From NCBI RefSeq assembly GCF_902381825.1, contig NZ_LR698973.1, positions 1,509,358 through 1,573,357 on the forward strand: a DNA stretch of 64,000 nt. Reading direction: 5' to 3'. Source of the DNA: Pseudocoprococcus catus (lineage in GTDB: Bacteria; Bacillota; Clostridia; Lachnospirales; Lachnospiraceae). Shown piece after piece: positions 42,016 to 50,865 of this stretch. The notes under the pieces were generated by a model. The model saw only the letters and a program-made list of their open reading frames with translations. It was not told where the DNA came from and did no database searches. Position numbers and translations under genes: made by a program. How positions within the stretch are numbered: position 1 is the stretch's first letter; every line of letters starts with the position of its first letter.

Positions 42016-43023
42016 ATGGCAAAGACAATTATCACAGCAGCCTTAACAGGTGCTATCACACCTCACGGTTACGATGTTCCTGAAACACCGGAAGAAATCG
42101 CAAAAACAGCCTATGAGTGCTGGAAAGCAGGTGCAGCTATCGTTCATCTGCATATGCGTGATGACAACGGCGCAGGTGTTATGGATCCTGTTAAATTCTA
42201 CGAAACAATCAAACTGATCCGTAAGAACTACCCAGACTGCGATGTTATCATCAACTGCACATCTTCAGGTGATAACCGTGTATCTGATGACTCACCTTAC
42301 GGCAACGCAGTTCGTATGCTGCATCATGCAAATGTTCCTGGTATCGAAATGGGTACATTCGATGCAGGTACATTCAACTGGGGAATCCCGGGCGGTATCT
42401 TCAGCAACTCTCCAACATTCCTGACAACTCTTGGTAATCTGTATCAGGAAAGAAATATCAAACCTGAATTCGAAGTATTCGATATGGGTATGATCCGTGC
42501 CGTAGGTGTATACTGGAAGAAAGGTATCGTAAAAGCACCTCTGCACTTCCAGCTTTGTCTTGGTGTTGTAGGCGGTCTTGCAGCTACACCAGCTGATGTT
42601 CAGGATATGCTTGCATACATCCAGCGTCTTCAGGCAGAAGGCAACCTTCCTAAGGAAGTTACAGTTTCCGGTTTCGGTATCGGTAAAGGTCATCTGCCGG
42701 TTATGTTCTCTGCACTGGCTAACGGATGCCATATACGTGTAGGTATGGAAGATAACGTTGTCTATGGTTACGATAAAGAAGGCAAGAAGATCCTTGCCAA
42801 CAACCTGATGCTCGTTGAACGTGCTGCAAGAGCTGTTGAAGCTTACGGCAACGAAGTTGCTACATCTGCAGAAGCACGTGAAATGCTTGGTCTTGCACCA
42901 CTGGATCATGAAGCTGTTGTTAAAGCACTTGATGCACTGACAATTGAAGATCTTGAGAAAGCAAAAGCAGAAGCTTCCGAAAAATATGGTACAACATATT
43001 TTGCAGCTAAGAGCATGGGCTAA
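42016..43023 (+). CDS. beta-keto acid cleavage enzyme (BKACE/DUF849; candidate triacetate acetoacetate-lyase)
   Basis: 335-residue TIM-barrel zinc enzyme of the BKACE (3-keto-5-aminohexanoate cleavage enzyme) family. BKACEs condense a beta-keto acid with acetyl-CoA and split it into acetoacetate plus a new acyl-CoA. Visible marks are MAKTIITAALTGAITP, metal-binding HLHMRD (His44, His46), INCTSSGDNRVS and the later RVGMEDNV with the third metal ligand. The start is the ATG behind AAAGGAAG; the upstream extension has no ribosome binding site. With the dehydrogenase at 25913, triacetate (3,5-dioxohexanoate) is the favoured substrate and 3-dehydrocarnitine the alternative. Confidence 0.85.
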   Translation: MAKTIITAALTGAITPHGYDVPETPEEIAKTAYECWKAGAAIVHLHMRDDNGAGVMDPVKFYETIKLIRKNYPDCDVIINCTSSGDNRVSDDSPYGNAVRMLHHANVPGIEMGTFDAGTFNWGIPGGIFSNSPTFLTTLGNLYQERNIKPEFEVFDMGMIRAVGVYWKKGIVKAPLHFQLCLGVVGGLAATPADVQDMLAYIQRLQAEGNLPKEVTVSGFGIGKGHLPVMFSALANGCHIRVGMEDNVVYGYDKEGKKILANNLMLVERAARAVEAYGNEVATSAEAREMLGLAPLDHEAVVKALDALTIEDLEKAKAEASEKYGTTYFAAKSMG

Positions 43024-43053
43024 TTTGCCAGATATTTTTCTCTAAATAAATAA

Positions 43054-43113
43054 AAAACAGAGTGTTTTCTATGAAATTTTTTATAATTTTTTTAGAAAAC
43101 GCTCTGTTTTTTT
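43054..43113. terminator. terminator after BKACE gene
   Basis: AAAACAGAGTGTTTTCTA (43054-43071) pairs with TTAGAAAACGCTCTGTTTT (43092-43110), flanked by A- and T-runs. Confidence 0.85.
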
Positions 43114-43314
43114 ATATTTGTCCGTTATTTTCTTGTCAAAGAAAGGAAAAGGGGACAGAAAAATAAACATAAAATAACAATTTATACATTAATACCCGAA
43201 GAAATGATGTATAATAAATGCAAATTATGTCTAAAATAGTTTCCATTATGTACATGAAATGTGAAAAAATAGACAAAAAAATTATAAAGATATTGTATAC
43301 ATTAAATAAAAGTG

Positions 43315-43343
43315 TAGACATTCAGATATAAAAGTTATATAAT
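43315..43343 (+). promoter_or_regulatory. promoter of the lactate-permease-family gene
   Basis: TAGACA (43315-43320), 17-bp spacer, TATAAT (43338-43343). Transcription would start near 43350, giving a 5' leader of about 215 nt. The bases between the BKACE terminator and this promoter show only A/T-rich sequence. Confidence 0.65.
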
Positions 43344-43349
43344 TTAGAC

Positions 43350-43565
43350 AAATCAAATGGTTCACACCTTCAGGCTAGCGGTCGGTGTGGAGCGAATGTT
43401 TTTAATCTGTGGTAGGGTTAAGGACGACAAGTCTTATTTCATTGACACAGAGTCTGGCAAGGATGGTAGCCTGCAGAACTCAAGAAATGCGTAAGATGGA
43501 ATAAGACCATTTTTATCACCTGACTGGTTGACCAGTTGGAGTCTGATGAGAGAAAGGAAGATTTT
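43350..43565 (+). promoter_or_regulatory. long structured 5' leader, possible cis-regulatory RNA
   Basis: The leader is more GC-rich and more structured than the neighbouring intergenic DNA. CACACC/GGTGTG encloses a GGCTAGC palindrome. GTCTTATT (about 43430-43437) pairs with AATAAGAC at about 43500-43507, and this second arm runs into ATTTTT. Inside are GAGT/ACTC and GGC/GCC pairs. The last hairpin with a T-run resembles a terminator used as an expression platform. I do not recognise a known riboswitch or T-box here. Confidence 0.45.
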
Positions 43566-45125
43566 ATGTTACTAGAAATTATTCTTGCTATTATTCCTAT
43601 TGCCTGGCTTATTATTTCTATGGCTGGTCTGAAGATGGCCGGTTACAAATCATGTGGTATTGGTTTGGTTATTGCAATCGTTGAAGGTGTTGCTGTTTAT
43701 CACATGACAGTTCCGGAAGCGATCACAGGTACTTTAGAAGGTGTTGTTTCAGCGGTATGGCCGATTTGTGTTATTATCGTTGGTGCCATGTTCCTGTATA
43801 ACATGAGTTTAAGAACAGGTGCGATGGATGTCATCAAAGCAATGCTGGCATCTGTATCCAATGATAAACGTGTAGCTGCTCTTGTTATCGGTTGGGGCTT
43901 CTCCAACTTCATGGAAGGTATCGCAGGTTTCGGTACAGCCGTAGCTATTCCTGCAGCGATGTTAGTTGCACTTGGATTTAATCCGGTTACAGCTTGTGTT
44001 ATCTGTCTGATTGGTAATGCTGCATCTCCTGAGTTTGGTGCCATTGGTACACCTACTCTGTCAGCAGCGAATACTGCATTCCCTACAACCATTACAGGTG
44101 CAGCCGATGCAAGTGTGTTTGCTCAGATGCTTTCAGAGCCGACAGCCCGTCTGCTGATTCCTCTTTGTGTTGTTTCTCCATTTGTTATCATCCTTCTTTG
44201 CGGTGGTACAAAGGCATTAAAGGGTGTTGTAGGTATTACACTTGTATCTGCATTATCATTTGTTATTCCTTTCTATCTTGTAGCCACATTCGTAGGTCCT
44301 GAGCTTTGCGTAGTTATCGGTTCTCTGGTTTGCCTCGTTTGTACAATCGTTATGGGTAGAAAACACACGAATATTCCGGAAGAATATATGCTTGAGTCCA
44401 AAGAAGAAGCAGCAGCTTCCTCTGATAAGCCTCAGATGAGCATGGTTAAAGCATGGCTTCCTTACATCTTAGTTGTTATTTTCCTGTTAGGTACATCCAA
44501 ACTTGTTCCTCCGATCAATCAGTTCCTGGGACAGTTTAAGTCATCAGTTGTTATTTATTGCGGCGAAGGCGGTGCCAAGGTTGGTTTATCATGGATCAAC
44601 ACACCTGGTATCCTGATGATCATTGCAACGATTATCGGTACAGCTGTTCAGGGCGCAAGCATCAGCGACATGGGCGCAGAGCTTGGCAAGACTTTTAAGG
44701 GTTACTGGAAAGCAATGCTGACTGTTATCTTCATTATCTCCATTGCTAAGGTTATGGGTTATGCAGGTATGGTTATGGATCTGGCAAATGCTCTTTCATC
44801 ATTATTGGGCAATGCTTATATCGCAATCGCTCCACTGATCGGTGGTATCGGATGCTTCGTTACAGGTTCCGCTACATCTGCCAGCGTTATGTTCGCAACA
44901 TTACAGCAGTCTGTTGCACAGCAGTTAGGTATCAACGAAATCTGGTTAGTGGCTGCAAATGGCGCAGGTGCTACAGCCGGTAAGATGATTTCTCCACAGA
45001 GTATCGCTCTTGGTGTTGCAGCTATCAACCTTCCTGGTTCTGATGGTAAGATTATGAGCAAGACAATCGGATGGTGTGTATTATATCTGGTTATCCTTTG
45101 TGTATTCTGTTTCGTTGGCGCATAA
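43566..45125 (+). CDS. L-lactate permease (LctP) family transporter
   Basis: 519-residue membrane protein with about 12-14 helices. It matches the LctP/LldP family in length and in GFSNFMEGIAGFGTAVAIPAAMLVALGF and NAASPEFGAIGTP. It imports lactate, glycolate or similar 2-hydroxy acids by proton symport. The start is the ATG 7 nt after AAAGGAAG. Given the neighbourhood it may instead carry an acid linked to the ring-degradation pathway. It is preceded by a long structured leader. Confidence 0.85.
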   Translation: MLLEIILAIIPIAWLIISMAGLKMAGYKSCGIGLVIAIVEGVAVYHMTVPEAITGTLEGVVSAVWPICVIIVGAMFLYNMSLRTGAMDVIKAMLASVSNDKRVAALVIGWGFSNFMEGIAGFGTAVAIPAAMLVALGFNPVTACVICLIGNAASPEFGAIGTPTLSAANTAFPTTITGAADASVFAQMLSEPTARLLIPLCVVSPFVIILLCGGTKALKGVVGITLVSALSFVIPFYLVATFVGPELCVVIGSLVCLVCTIVMGRKHTNIPEEYMLESKEEAAASSDKPQMSMVKAWLPYILVVIFLLGTSKLVPPINQFLGQFKSSVVIYCGEGGAKVGLSWINTPGILMIIATIIGTAVQGASISDMGAELGKTFKGYWKAMLTVIFIISIAKVMGYAGMVMDLANALSSLLGNAYIAIAPLIGGIGCFVTGSATSASVMFATLQQSVAQQLGINEIWLVAANGAGATAGKMISPQSIALGVAAINLPGSDGKIMSKTIGWCVLYLVILCVFCFVGA

Positions 45126-45210
45126 TAAGGGGTTATTACAAAGCGTCGATTGAAGTACATAAGGTATTAAAGTGAAATTCATAAGAGAAGGTATTTAAAA
45201 GTAATAAATC

Positions 45211-45240
45211 GGGCGGTCTGCATATGCGGGCCGCCTGTTT
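45211..45240 (+). terminator. terminator after LctP gene
   Basis: GGGCGGTC...GGGCCGCC hairpin around TGCATATGC, followed by TGTTT. Moderate T-run. Confidence 0.55.
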
Positions 45241-45395
45241 GGATTGGTGCGGACAGCGTGCAAAACCGCAGATATCGGTATATTTTGGCGGGGATTTTCA
45301 GGTTTATACGGTCTATTGCTTTGCAAAAGCGCAGGCTTAGATTATAATAGAGACAGATGAATGTGACAGAGTAAGGAAGATGGAGGTATGTGGCA

Positions 45396-45839
45396 ATGAC
45401 AAGTTTGGAGAATAATGGACAGGATATGGATTTGACAGAACTGGAAGTTATGGAACCGAAGATGATGATCCATGATGAACTGAAAGTGATCTATATTAAT
45501 GAAGCACTTGAGGAAGCCTTGAATGATGAAAATTCGAATGAAAAGAAGAAATATGATGCCGAGAAAGCGGCACATCCGGATTATGTGACGAGACTTCGCA
45601 GACTGCCGGTAACCATTGAATTTATGAAGAAATATGCGGCATTGAAGAAAGACAGTTTCATGCAGGATCTCATTGAACGAAAAGAGCCTGCGCTGCGCGC
45701 AGAAGGCGAATTATATGAAGTGTCTTCGTTCTTCGCCTTCAAGAATATGTTCCTTGCAAGATATCCGGAATGCCGGAATATCTACAAGGTTGAGAAAAAG
45801 ATTAAAGAATTTGAGGAGCGTCAGAGGAATAAAGAATAG
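45396..45839 (+). CDS. 147-residue hypothetical protein
   Basis: Not recognised. Strongly acidic N-terminus (LTELEVMEPKMMIHDELKV), a central charged helix-rich region (NENSNEKKKYDAEKAAH-like) and a basic coiled C-terminus. No Cys-pairs, membrane or signal segments. TGGAGG lies 9 nt before the ATG; a GTG six bases earlier is possible. Its 3' end overlaps the 3' end of the convergent DJ-1 gene by 38 bp. Confidence 0.6.
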   Translation: MTSLENNGQDMDLTELEVMEPKMMIHDELKVIYINEALEEALNDENSNEKKKYDAEKAAHPDYVTRLRRLPVTIEFMKKYAALKKDSFMQDLIERKEPALRAEGELYEVSSFFAFKNMFLARYPECRNIYKVEKKIKEFEERQRNKE

Positions 45840-46368
45840 ATGCTTTGATCTTATCCGCTGACTCAGGATCCTGAATAATGCCGATTAATGTGGAGGCAAA
45901 TTCGATGGCTGTACCCATGCCGCGGCTTGTAATGACATGACCGTCTTTGGCAACGGGATCAGTGGTGATATAGGCACCAAAGAGTTTCTTTTCGAAGCCA
46001 GGGTAGCATGTGGCAACACGTCCGTTTAAGATGCCGAGGCTGCCGAGAATGCTTGGCGCTGCACAGATAGCAGCGAGATAACGGCCCTGACGGCTGAACT
46101 GCATAAGGGCATCGCAAAGCGGTTCACATTTGCTGAGGTTTGTGGTACCTGGCATGCCGCCAGGCAAAATCAGCATTTCTACAGTATTAAAATCAAAATC
46201 AGCAAGCAGGCAGTCTGCCTGAACTTTGATATCGTGGGAGCCGGTAACGGTCAGAGAGTCTGAAATGGAGACTGTCTGAATCGGGATACCGGCTCTTCTA
46301 AACATGTCTACAACTGTCAAACCTTCGATTTCTTCGAAGCCATCTGCAAAGAAAATTGCTGTGTTCAT
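45802..46368 (-). CDS. DJ-1/PfpI family protein
   Basis: 188-residue DJ-1/ThiJ/YajL-type protein: acidic elbow ADGFEEIEG (Glu near 13), PGGMPGTTNL, and the reactive Cys in AAICAAPSILG (about 102) followed by a GRVATCYPGFE segment. Members act as deglycases, chaperones or oxidative-stress sensors. AAGGAAGAAT lies before the ATG. It converges with and overlaps the 3' end of the upstream-strand gene by 38 bp; both frames look genuine. Confidence 0.85.
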   Translation of the reverse strand: MNTAIFFADGFEEIEGLTVVDMFRRAGIPIQTVSISDSLTVTGSHDIKVQADCLLADFDFNTVEMLILPGGMPGTTNLSKCEPLCDALMQFSRQGRYLAAICAAPSILGSLGILNGRVATCYPGFEKKLFGAYITTDPVAKDGHVITSRGMGTAIEFASTLIGIIQDPESADKIKASILYSSDAPQIL

Positions 46369-46449
46369 AAAATTCTTCCTTTCTTGGTATAAGGTAAAAT
46401 TGCATCAATCCACAGTCTTTGATGGATATGCAAAATAAATGATTTAACA

Positions 46450-46505
46450 CAGGCCGCTCTCGCTGCCAGCCCGTGCAGTGGTACATATTTGAAGTATACC
46501 ACAGT
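46450..46505. repeat. degenerate third copy of the palindromic core
   Basis: CAGG..(C)TCTCGCTGCC...TGCAGTGGTACATA follows the order of conserved words (CAGG, TCGC, TGCC, GCAG, GTACATA) of the cores at 21752 and 41549, then closes with TATACCAC as a short hairpin. The right half of the element is missing. It too lies upstream of a minus-strand gene (DJ-1). Confidence 0.5.
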
Positions 46506-46713
46506 TTTGGTGGTTTGTGGGGATTTTGAGTGATTATCTCATGCAGGAAGGTTGGCTGGGTGGAATAATGCTTTACTGAAAGGGTGGAAAATGATATACT
46601 AGAGCGTATAAGTGGGATTCTGTCTTTTAGCGGAATTCTTCAGCACATAGTAACAGATGGGAGTGTTTTCCCACCTCTAAGCAAATTTCATAGTGTTTTT
46701 AAGAGGTTATCGT

Positions 46714-48756
46714 ATGAATAAGAAGGTCAAACTTAAAGGACGGCTGAATATGTACATGCGCTGGCCGGTACTATTGAGTGCACTGCTGCTGGTGGCAACA
46801 GTGCTGATGTATCTGGTGGATTACCGTGCAGGTCTTCTGATGACTGCCTGTTTTGTTTTATATGTGGCAGCGGCCATCGTGATTTATTTTTATTTAAAGC
46901 CGTCTATTGTGGATGAGTTGGTGAATTTTGCCATCGAATTTGCACAGGTCCAGCATAATCTGATTCATGATCTTGAGATTCCTTATGCCATTCTGGATGA
47001 GACAGGGAAGCTTTTATGGGCGAACTCCTGTATGAAAGAGATAATGGGTGAATTTATTGATATGAAGAATATCAGTACAGTGATTCCGGATATCAAGCAG
47101 GAGATGCTTCCGGATGATGAGGAAGAGAAGAAGTATGCCCATATTCGTTATAAAGAGCGCTACTACAAGGCTGAGATCATGAAGGTGTGCATTGATGACT
47201 TTGCGATGGAGAATAAGGTTGTAGAGATGCAGCCGGAGGCCTATCAGTTATTTGCATTTTATCTGTTCGATGAGACAGAGATACAGATGTCCAGGAAGGA
47301 GATCCAGAATCAGAAGCTCATCTGCGGTATTATATTGGTAGATAACTATGAAGAGGCATTGAACAGTACAGAGGAAGTCAGACGTTCCCTTCTGTCGGCA
47401 CTGGTAGAGCGAAAGATCACCAAGTATATGCAGAACTATGATGCCATTGTGAATAAGATGGAGAAGGACAAGTATATGTTTGTCATCCGTCAGAAATATC
47501 TGCCAGTGCTTCAGAGTTCCAAGTTCGCATTGCTGGATGAAGTCAGAGAGATTAATATCGGCAATGAGATGAGTGTAACATTGTGTATTGGTCTTGGCGT
47601 TAATGCAGCTAGTTATGCGCAGGCGCTGGACTGGGCTCGTCATGCCATTGATCTGGCTCTTGGACGAGGCGGTGACCAGGCGGTTGTCAAGGAGAAAGAC
47701 AAGATTTCTTATTATGGCGGCAAGACGAAGCAGGTGGAGAAGTCTACGCGTGTCCGTGCGCGTGTCAAAGCACATGCGCTGCGTCAGGTAATTGAAGGCA
47801 AGGAACAGGTGGCTATTATGGGTCATAAGATCGGTGACCTGGATAGTTTTGGTGCGGCAATCGGTGTCTACAGAGCGGCCCGAAGCCTGAACAAGAAGGC
47901 ATTTATCGTCATCAATGATATTACCACATCGGTACGTCCGGTGATCGATCACTTTATGGACAATCCGGAGTATGACAGCGATATGTTTGTTACATCGGAG
48001 ACAGCAAGAGGCATTGTCAATATGAATACGGCCATGGTTGTTGTTGATGTGAACACCAGTGAGAGGACGGAAGGACCGGAACTTTTGAACCTGACGAAGA
48101 CGATCGTTGTTATCGATCATCATCGTCAGAGCGGAAATTCCATCGAGAATCCGGTGCTTTCTTATATTGAGCCGTATGCATCATCAGCATGTGAGATGGT
48201 TGCCGAGATTTTGCAGTATATTACAGATTCGGTGAAGCTGCGTCCGGAAGAGGCAGATGCTATGTATGCCGGATTAATGATCGATACGAACAATTTTATC
48301 AGTAAAACAGGTGTCAGAACCTTTGAAGCGGCTGCTTTTCTCAAGAAGAGCGGCGCAGATATTACCCGTGTCCGTCTGAAACTCAGAGATGATATGCAGA
48401 CCTATAAGGCACGGGCGGAAGCTGTGAAGAATGCATCTGTAGAGGGTGCGTATGCTTATGCCGAATGCCCGTCTGAGGGGCTGGAGAGTCCGACGGTTGT
48501 CGGGGCACAGGTAGCCAATGAGCTGTTGAATATTACCGGTGTGGAGGCTTCCTTTGTCTTTACGGTGGTGAAGGGTGTGATTTATGTCAGTGCCAGATCC
48601 TATGACAGCATGAATGTACAGTTGGTTATGGAGCGTCTTGGGGGCGGCGGTCACAGTACGATGGCCGGAACACAGCTGAAGGATATGACGGTGGAAGAAG
48701 CGGAGGCTAAAGTGAAATCCGTCATCAAATCGATGAAAATGGAAGGAGAAATCTAA
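46714..48756 (+). CDS. gdpP: cyclic-di-AMP phosphodiesterase GdpP (DHH family)
   Basis: 680 residues: two N-terminal membrane helices (about 15-60), a PAS-like haem/ligand domain (about 80-170), a degenerate GGDEF domain (about 175-305) lacking GGDEF, and DHH-DHHA1 phosphodiesterase domains (about 340-670). Metal motifs are [20 protein letters not shown] and [10 protein letters not shown], with GGGHSTMAG in DHHA1. It hydrolyses c-di-AMP to pApA at the membrane. AAGAGG precedes the start. First gene of gdpP-rplI-dnaB, an arrangement conserved across Firmicutes. Confidence 0.93.
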   Translation: MNKKVKLKGRLNMYMRWPVLLSALLLVATVLMYLVDYRAGLLMTACFVLYVAAAIVIYFYLKPSIVDELVNFAIEFAQVQHNLIHDLEIPYAILDETGKLLWANSCMKEIMGEFIDMKNISTVIPDIKQEMLPDDEEEKKYAHIRYKERYYKAEIMKVCIDDFAMENKVVEMQPEAYQLFAFYLFDETEIQMSRKEIQNQKLICGIILVDNYEEALNSTEEVRRSLLSALVERKITKYMQNYDAIVNKMEKDKYMFVIRQKYLPVLQSSKFALLDEVREINIGNEMSVTLCIGLGVNAASYAQALDWARHAIDLALGRGGDQAVVKEKDKISYYGGKTKQVEKSTRVRARVKAHALRQVIEGKEQVAIMGHKIGDLDSFGAAIGVYRAARSLNKKAFIVINDITTSVRPVIDHFMDNPEYDSDMFVTSETARGIVNMNTAMVVVDVNTSERTEGPELLNLTKTIVVIDHHRQSGNSIENPVLSYIEPYASSACEMVAEILQYITDSVKLRPEEADAMYAGLMIDTNNFISKTGVRTFEAAAFLKKSGADITRVRLKLRDDMQTYKARAEAVKNASVEGAYAYAECPSEGLESPTVVGAQVANELLNITGVEASFVFTVVKGVIYVSARSYDSMNVQLVMERLGGGGHSTMAGTQLKDMTVEEAEAKVKSVIKSMKMEGEI

Positions 48757-48757
48757 A

Positions 48758-49204
48758 ATGAAAGTTATTTTAATTGAGGATGTTAAAACTCTTGGCAAAA
48801 AGGGAGATACAGTCAATGTCAACGATGGTTATGCGCGCAATTTTATTTTGCCGAAGAAGCTTGGTATTGAAGCAACAGCAAAGAATATCAATGATCTGAA
48901 GCTTCAGAAAGCCAATGAAGAAAAGGTGGCAAAAGAGATTCTTGAAGCAGCTAAAGCTTTTGCAGAGGATATCAAGGAGAAATCCGTTACAGTAACGATC
49001 AAGACAGGCGAAGGCGGTAAGACATTCGGTTCTGTTTCTTCGAAGGAAATCGCAGCAGCTTACAAGAGCCAGCTGAATGTTGAAATTGACAAGAAAAAAC
49101 TGCAGCTGGCTGAACCTGTTCGTTCACTGGGTGTGTACAAAGTCCCTTACAAAGTCCATCCGAAGGTAACAGCAGAGCTTACAGTAAAAGTAGCCGAAGC
49201 ATAA
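48758..49204 (+). CDS. rplI: 50S ribosomal protein L9
   Basis: 148-residue L9: an N-terminal domain [30 protein letters not shown], a long connecting helix, and the C-terminal domain with [23 protein letters not shown]. It starts 1 nt after the gdpP stop with its GGAGAA ribosome binding site inside gdpP, so the genes are translationally coupled. Confidence 0.97.
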   Translation: MKVILIEDVKTLGKKGDTVNVNDGYARNFILPKKLGIEATAKNINDLKLQKANEEKVAKEILEAAKAFAEDIKEKSVTVTIKTGEGGKTFGSVSSKEIAAAYKSQLNVEIDKKKLQLAEPVRSLGVYKVPYKVHPKVTAELTVKVAEA

Positions 49205-49304
49205 GCGGCACACAGTTACACAATATTACAGATAAACCATTCAGTACAGGCCGAGTCAGTGATTGATTTGGCCTGTACTGAACTTGAGTCAGGAGGCACA
49301 GAAC

Positions 49305-50636
49305 ATGGATGAGGCGATTATAAAGAAGATTATGCCCCATAGCATCGATTCGGAGAAAGCGGTTATCGGTTCCATGATCATGGATGCGGATGCGATTGTT
49401 GCGGCATCTGAGATGCTTACAGGAGATGATTTTTATCAGCGGCAATTCGGCATCCTTTTTGAGACCATGGTAGAACTTTACAATGAAGGAAAGCCTGTAG
49501 ATGTTCTGACGCTTCAGGAACGCCTGAAGATGAAAGACGTCCCTGAGGAATTTGCCAGTATTGAATATATCAGTGAACTGGTTGATAGTGTACCGATATC
49601 GACGAACATCAGGCAGTACGCGCAGACAGTGGCTGATGATGCGATGCTGCGCAGACTGATCCGTGTTAATGAAGAGATTGCCAATGCCTGCTATCAGCAC
49701 AAGGAGTCTGTTGAAGAAATCATGAATACGACGGAGAAACGTATTTTTGATGTGATCCAGAAGAAGAGTACAGATGAATATGTGCCGATTCAGGACGTTG
49801 TTTTGTCGGTAATAGATAAGATAGAGGCGGCGGCCCGCCATAAAGGAACTGTAACAGGGCTGGCAACAGGTTTTTATGATCTGGATTACAAGACATCAGG
49901 CCTTCAGCCTTCAGATCTGATTCTTATTGCTGCCAGACCATCTATGGGAAAGACGGCCTTTGTTCTGAATCTGGCCCAGTATATGTGTGTGCGCAATCAT
50001 GTGCCGACAGCAATTTTCAGTTTGGAAATGTCGAAGGATCAGCTGGTCAATCGTATTCTCTCCATGGAATCCAAAGTGGATTCCCAGTCCATGCGAACGG
50101 GTACACTTCAGCCGGCTGATTGGGAGAAGTTAATAGAAAGCGCAGGTGTGATCAGTACAGCGCCGCTGATTATTGATGATACACCGGGTATATCGATCAC
50201 AGAGCTGCGTTCGAAGTGTCGTAAGTATAAGCTTGAGAATGATCTGGGCCTGGTCATTATTGACTACCTGCAGCTGATGACCGGCGGCAGCAAGAAACAG
50301 GAGTCCAGGCAGCAGGAGATTTCAGAAATCTCCCGTTCTCTGAAAGCACTGGCTCGTGAGATCAATGCACCGGTGATTGCCCTTTCGCAGCTCAGCCGTG
50401 CATGTGAGACGAGACCGGATCATCGCCCGATGTTGTCGGATCTTCGTGAGTCCGGTGCCATCGAGCAGGATGCGGACGTGGTTATGTTTCTTTATCGTGA
50501 TGATTATTACAACAAAGACACGGACAAGAAGAATATTTCGGAAGTTATTATTGCCAAACAGCGTAATGGCCCGATCGGTACAGTAGAGCTTGTATGGCTG
50601 CCGAATTATACAAAGTTTGCCAATAAAGAGAAATAG
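49305..50636 (+). CDS. dnaB: replicative DNA helicase DnaB
   Basis: 443-residue DnaB: an N-terminal primase-interacting helical domain (about 10-110), a linker, and a RecA-like motor (about 180-440) with Walker A ARPSMGKTAF, Walker B LVIIDYLQLM, and the Arg-finger/H4 region LSQLSRACETRPDHRP. It unwinds DNA at the fork as a hexamer. The start is the ATG behind CAGGAGGC; an earlier in-frame start lies in the hairpin-containing intergenic gap. Confidence 0.96.
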   Translation: MDEAIIKKIMPHSIDSEKAVIGSMIMDADAIVAASEMLTGDDFYQRQFGILFETMVELYNEGKPVDVLTLQERLKMKDVPEEFASIEYISELVDSVPISTNIRQYAQTVADDAMLRRLIRVNEEIANACYQHKESVEEIMNTTEKRIFDVIQKKSTDEYVPIQDVVLSVIDKIEAAARHKGTVTGLATGFYDLDYKTSGLQPSDLILIAARPSMGKTAFVLNLAQYMCVRNHVPTAIFSLEMSKDQLVNRILSMESKVDSQSMRTGTLQPADWEKLIESAGVISTAPLIIDDTPGISITELRSKCRKYKLENDLGLVIIDYLQLMTGGSKKQESRQQEISEISRSLKALAREINAPVIALSQLSRACETRPDHRPMLSDLRESGAIEQDADVVMFLYRDDYYNKDTDKKNISEVIIAKQRNGPIGTVELVWLPNYTKFANKEK

Positions 50637-50681
50637 CGAAACTTGAAATTATCGCAAATCACAACCGGATGCGACAGCGAG

Positions 50682-50724
50682 AGACCTTTTATTTATTCAG
50701 CGGAATAGATAAAGGGTCTTTTTT
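50682..50724 (+). terminator. terminator of gdpP-rplI-dnaB
   Basis: AGACCTTTTATTTAT pairs with ATAGATAAAGGGTCT, followed by six T. Confidence 0.85.
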
Positions 50725-50865
50725 GTTGGAAGCAAACGAAGGATTGGCAGGGGAAAAATTTGCTTAATACAGGAACTTTGTTATAATGGAATCAACAGGC
50801 AAGCCAACTGCGATTTCTACACCAGATAAGAAGACAAGATGAGAGGAAATTGATGGAGGTAGCCA

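Noticed and set aside
43350..43565. T-box, glutamine, guanidine or SAM riboswitch in the permease leader
   Set aside because: None of the conserved words of these classes (for example the T-box TGGNACCGCG) is present.
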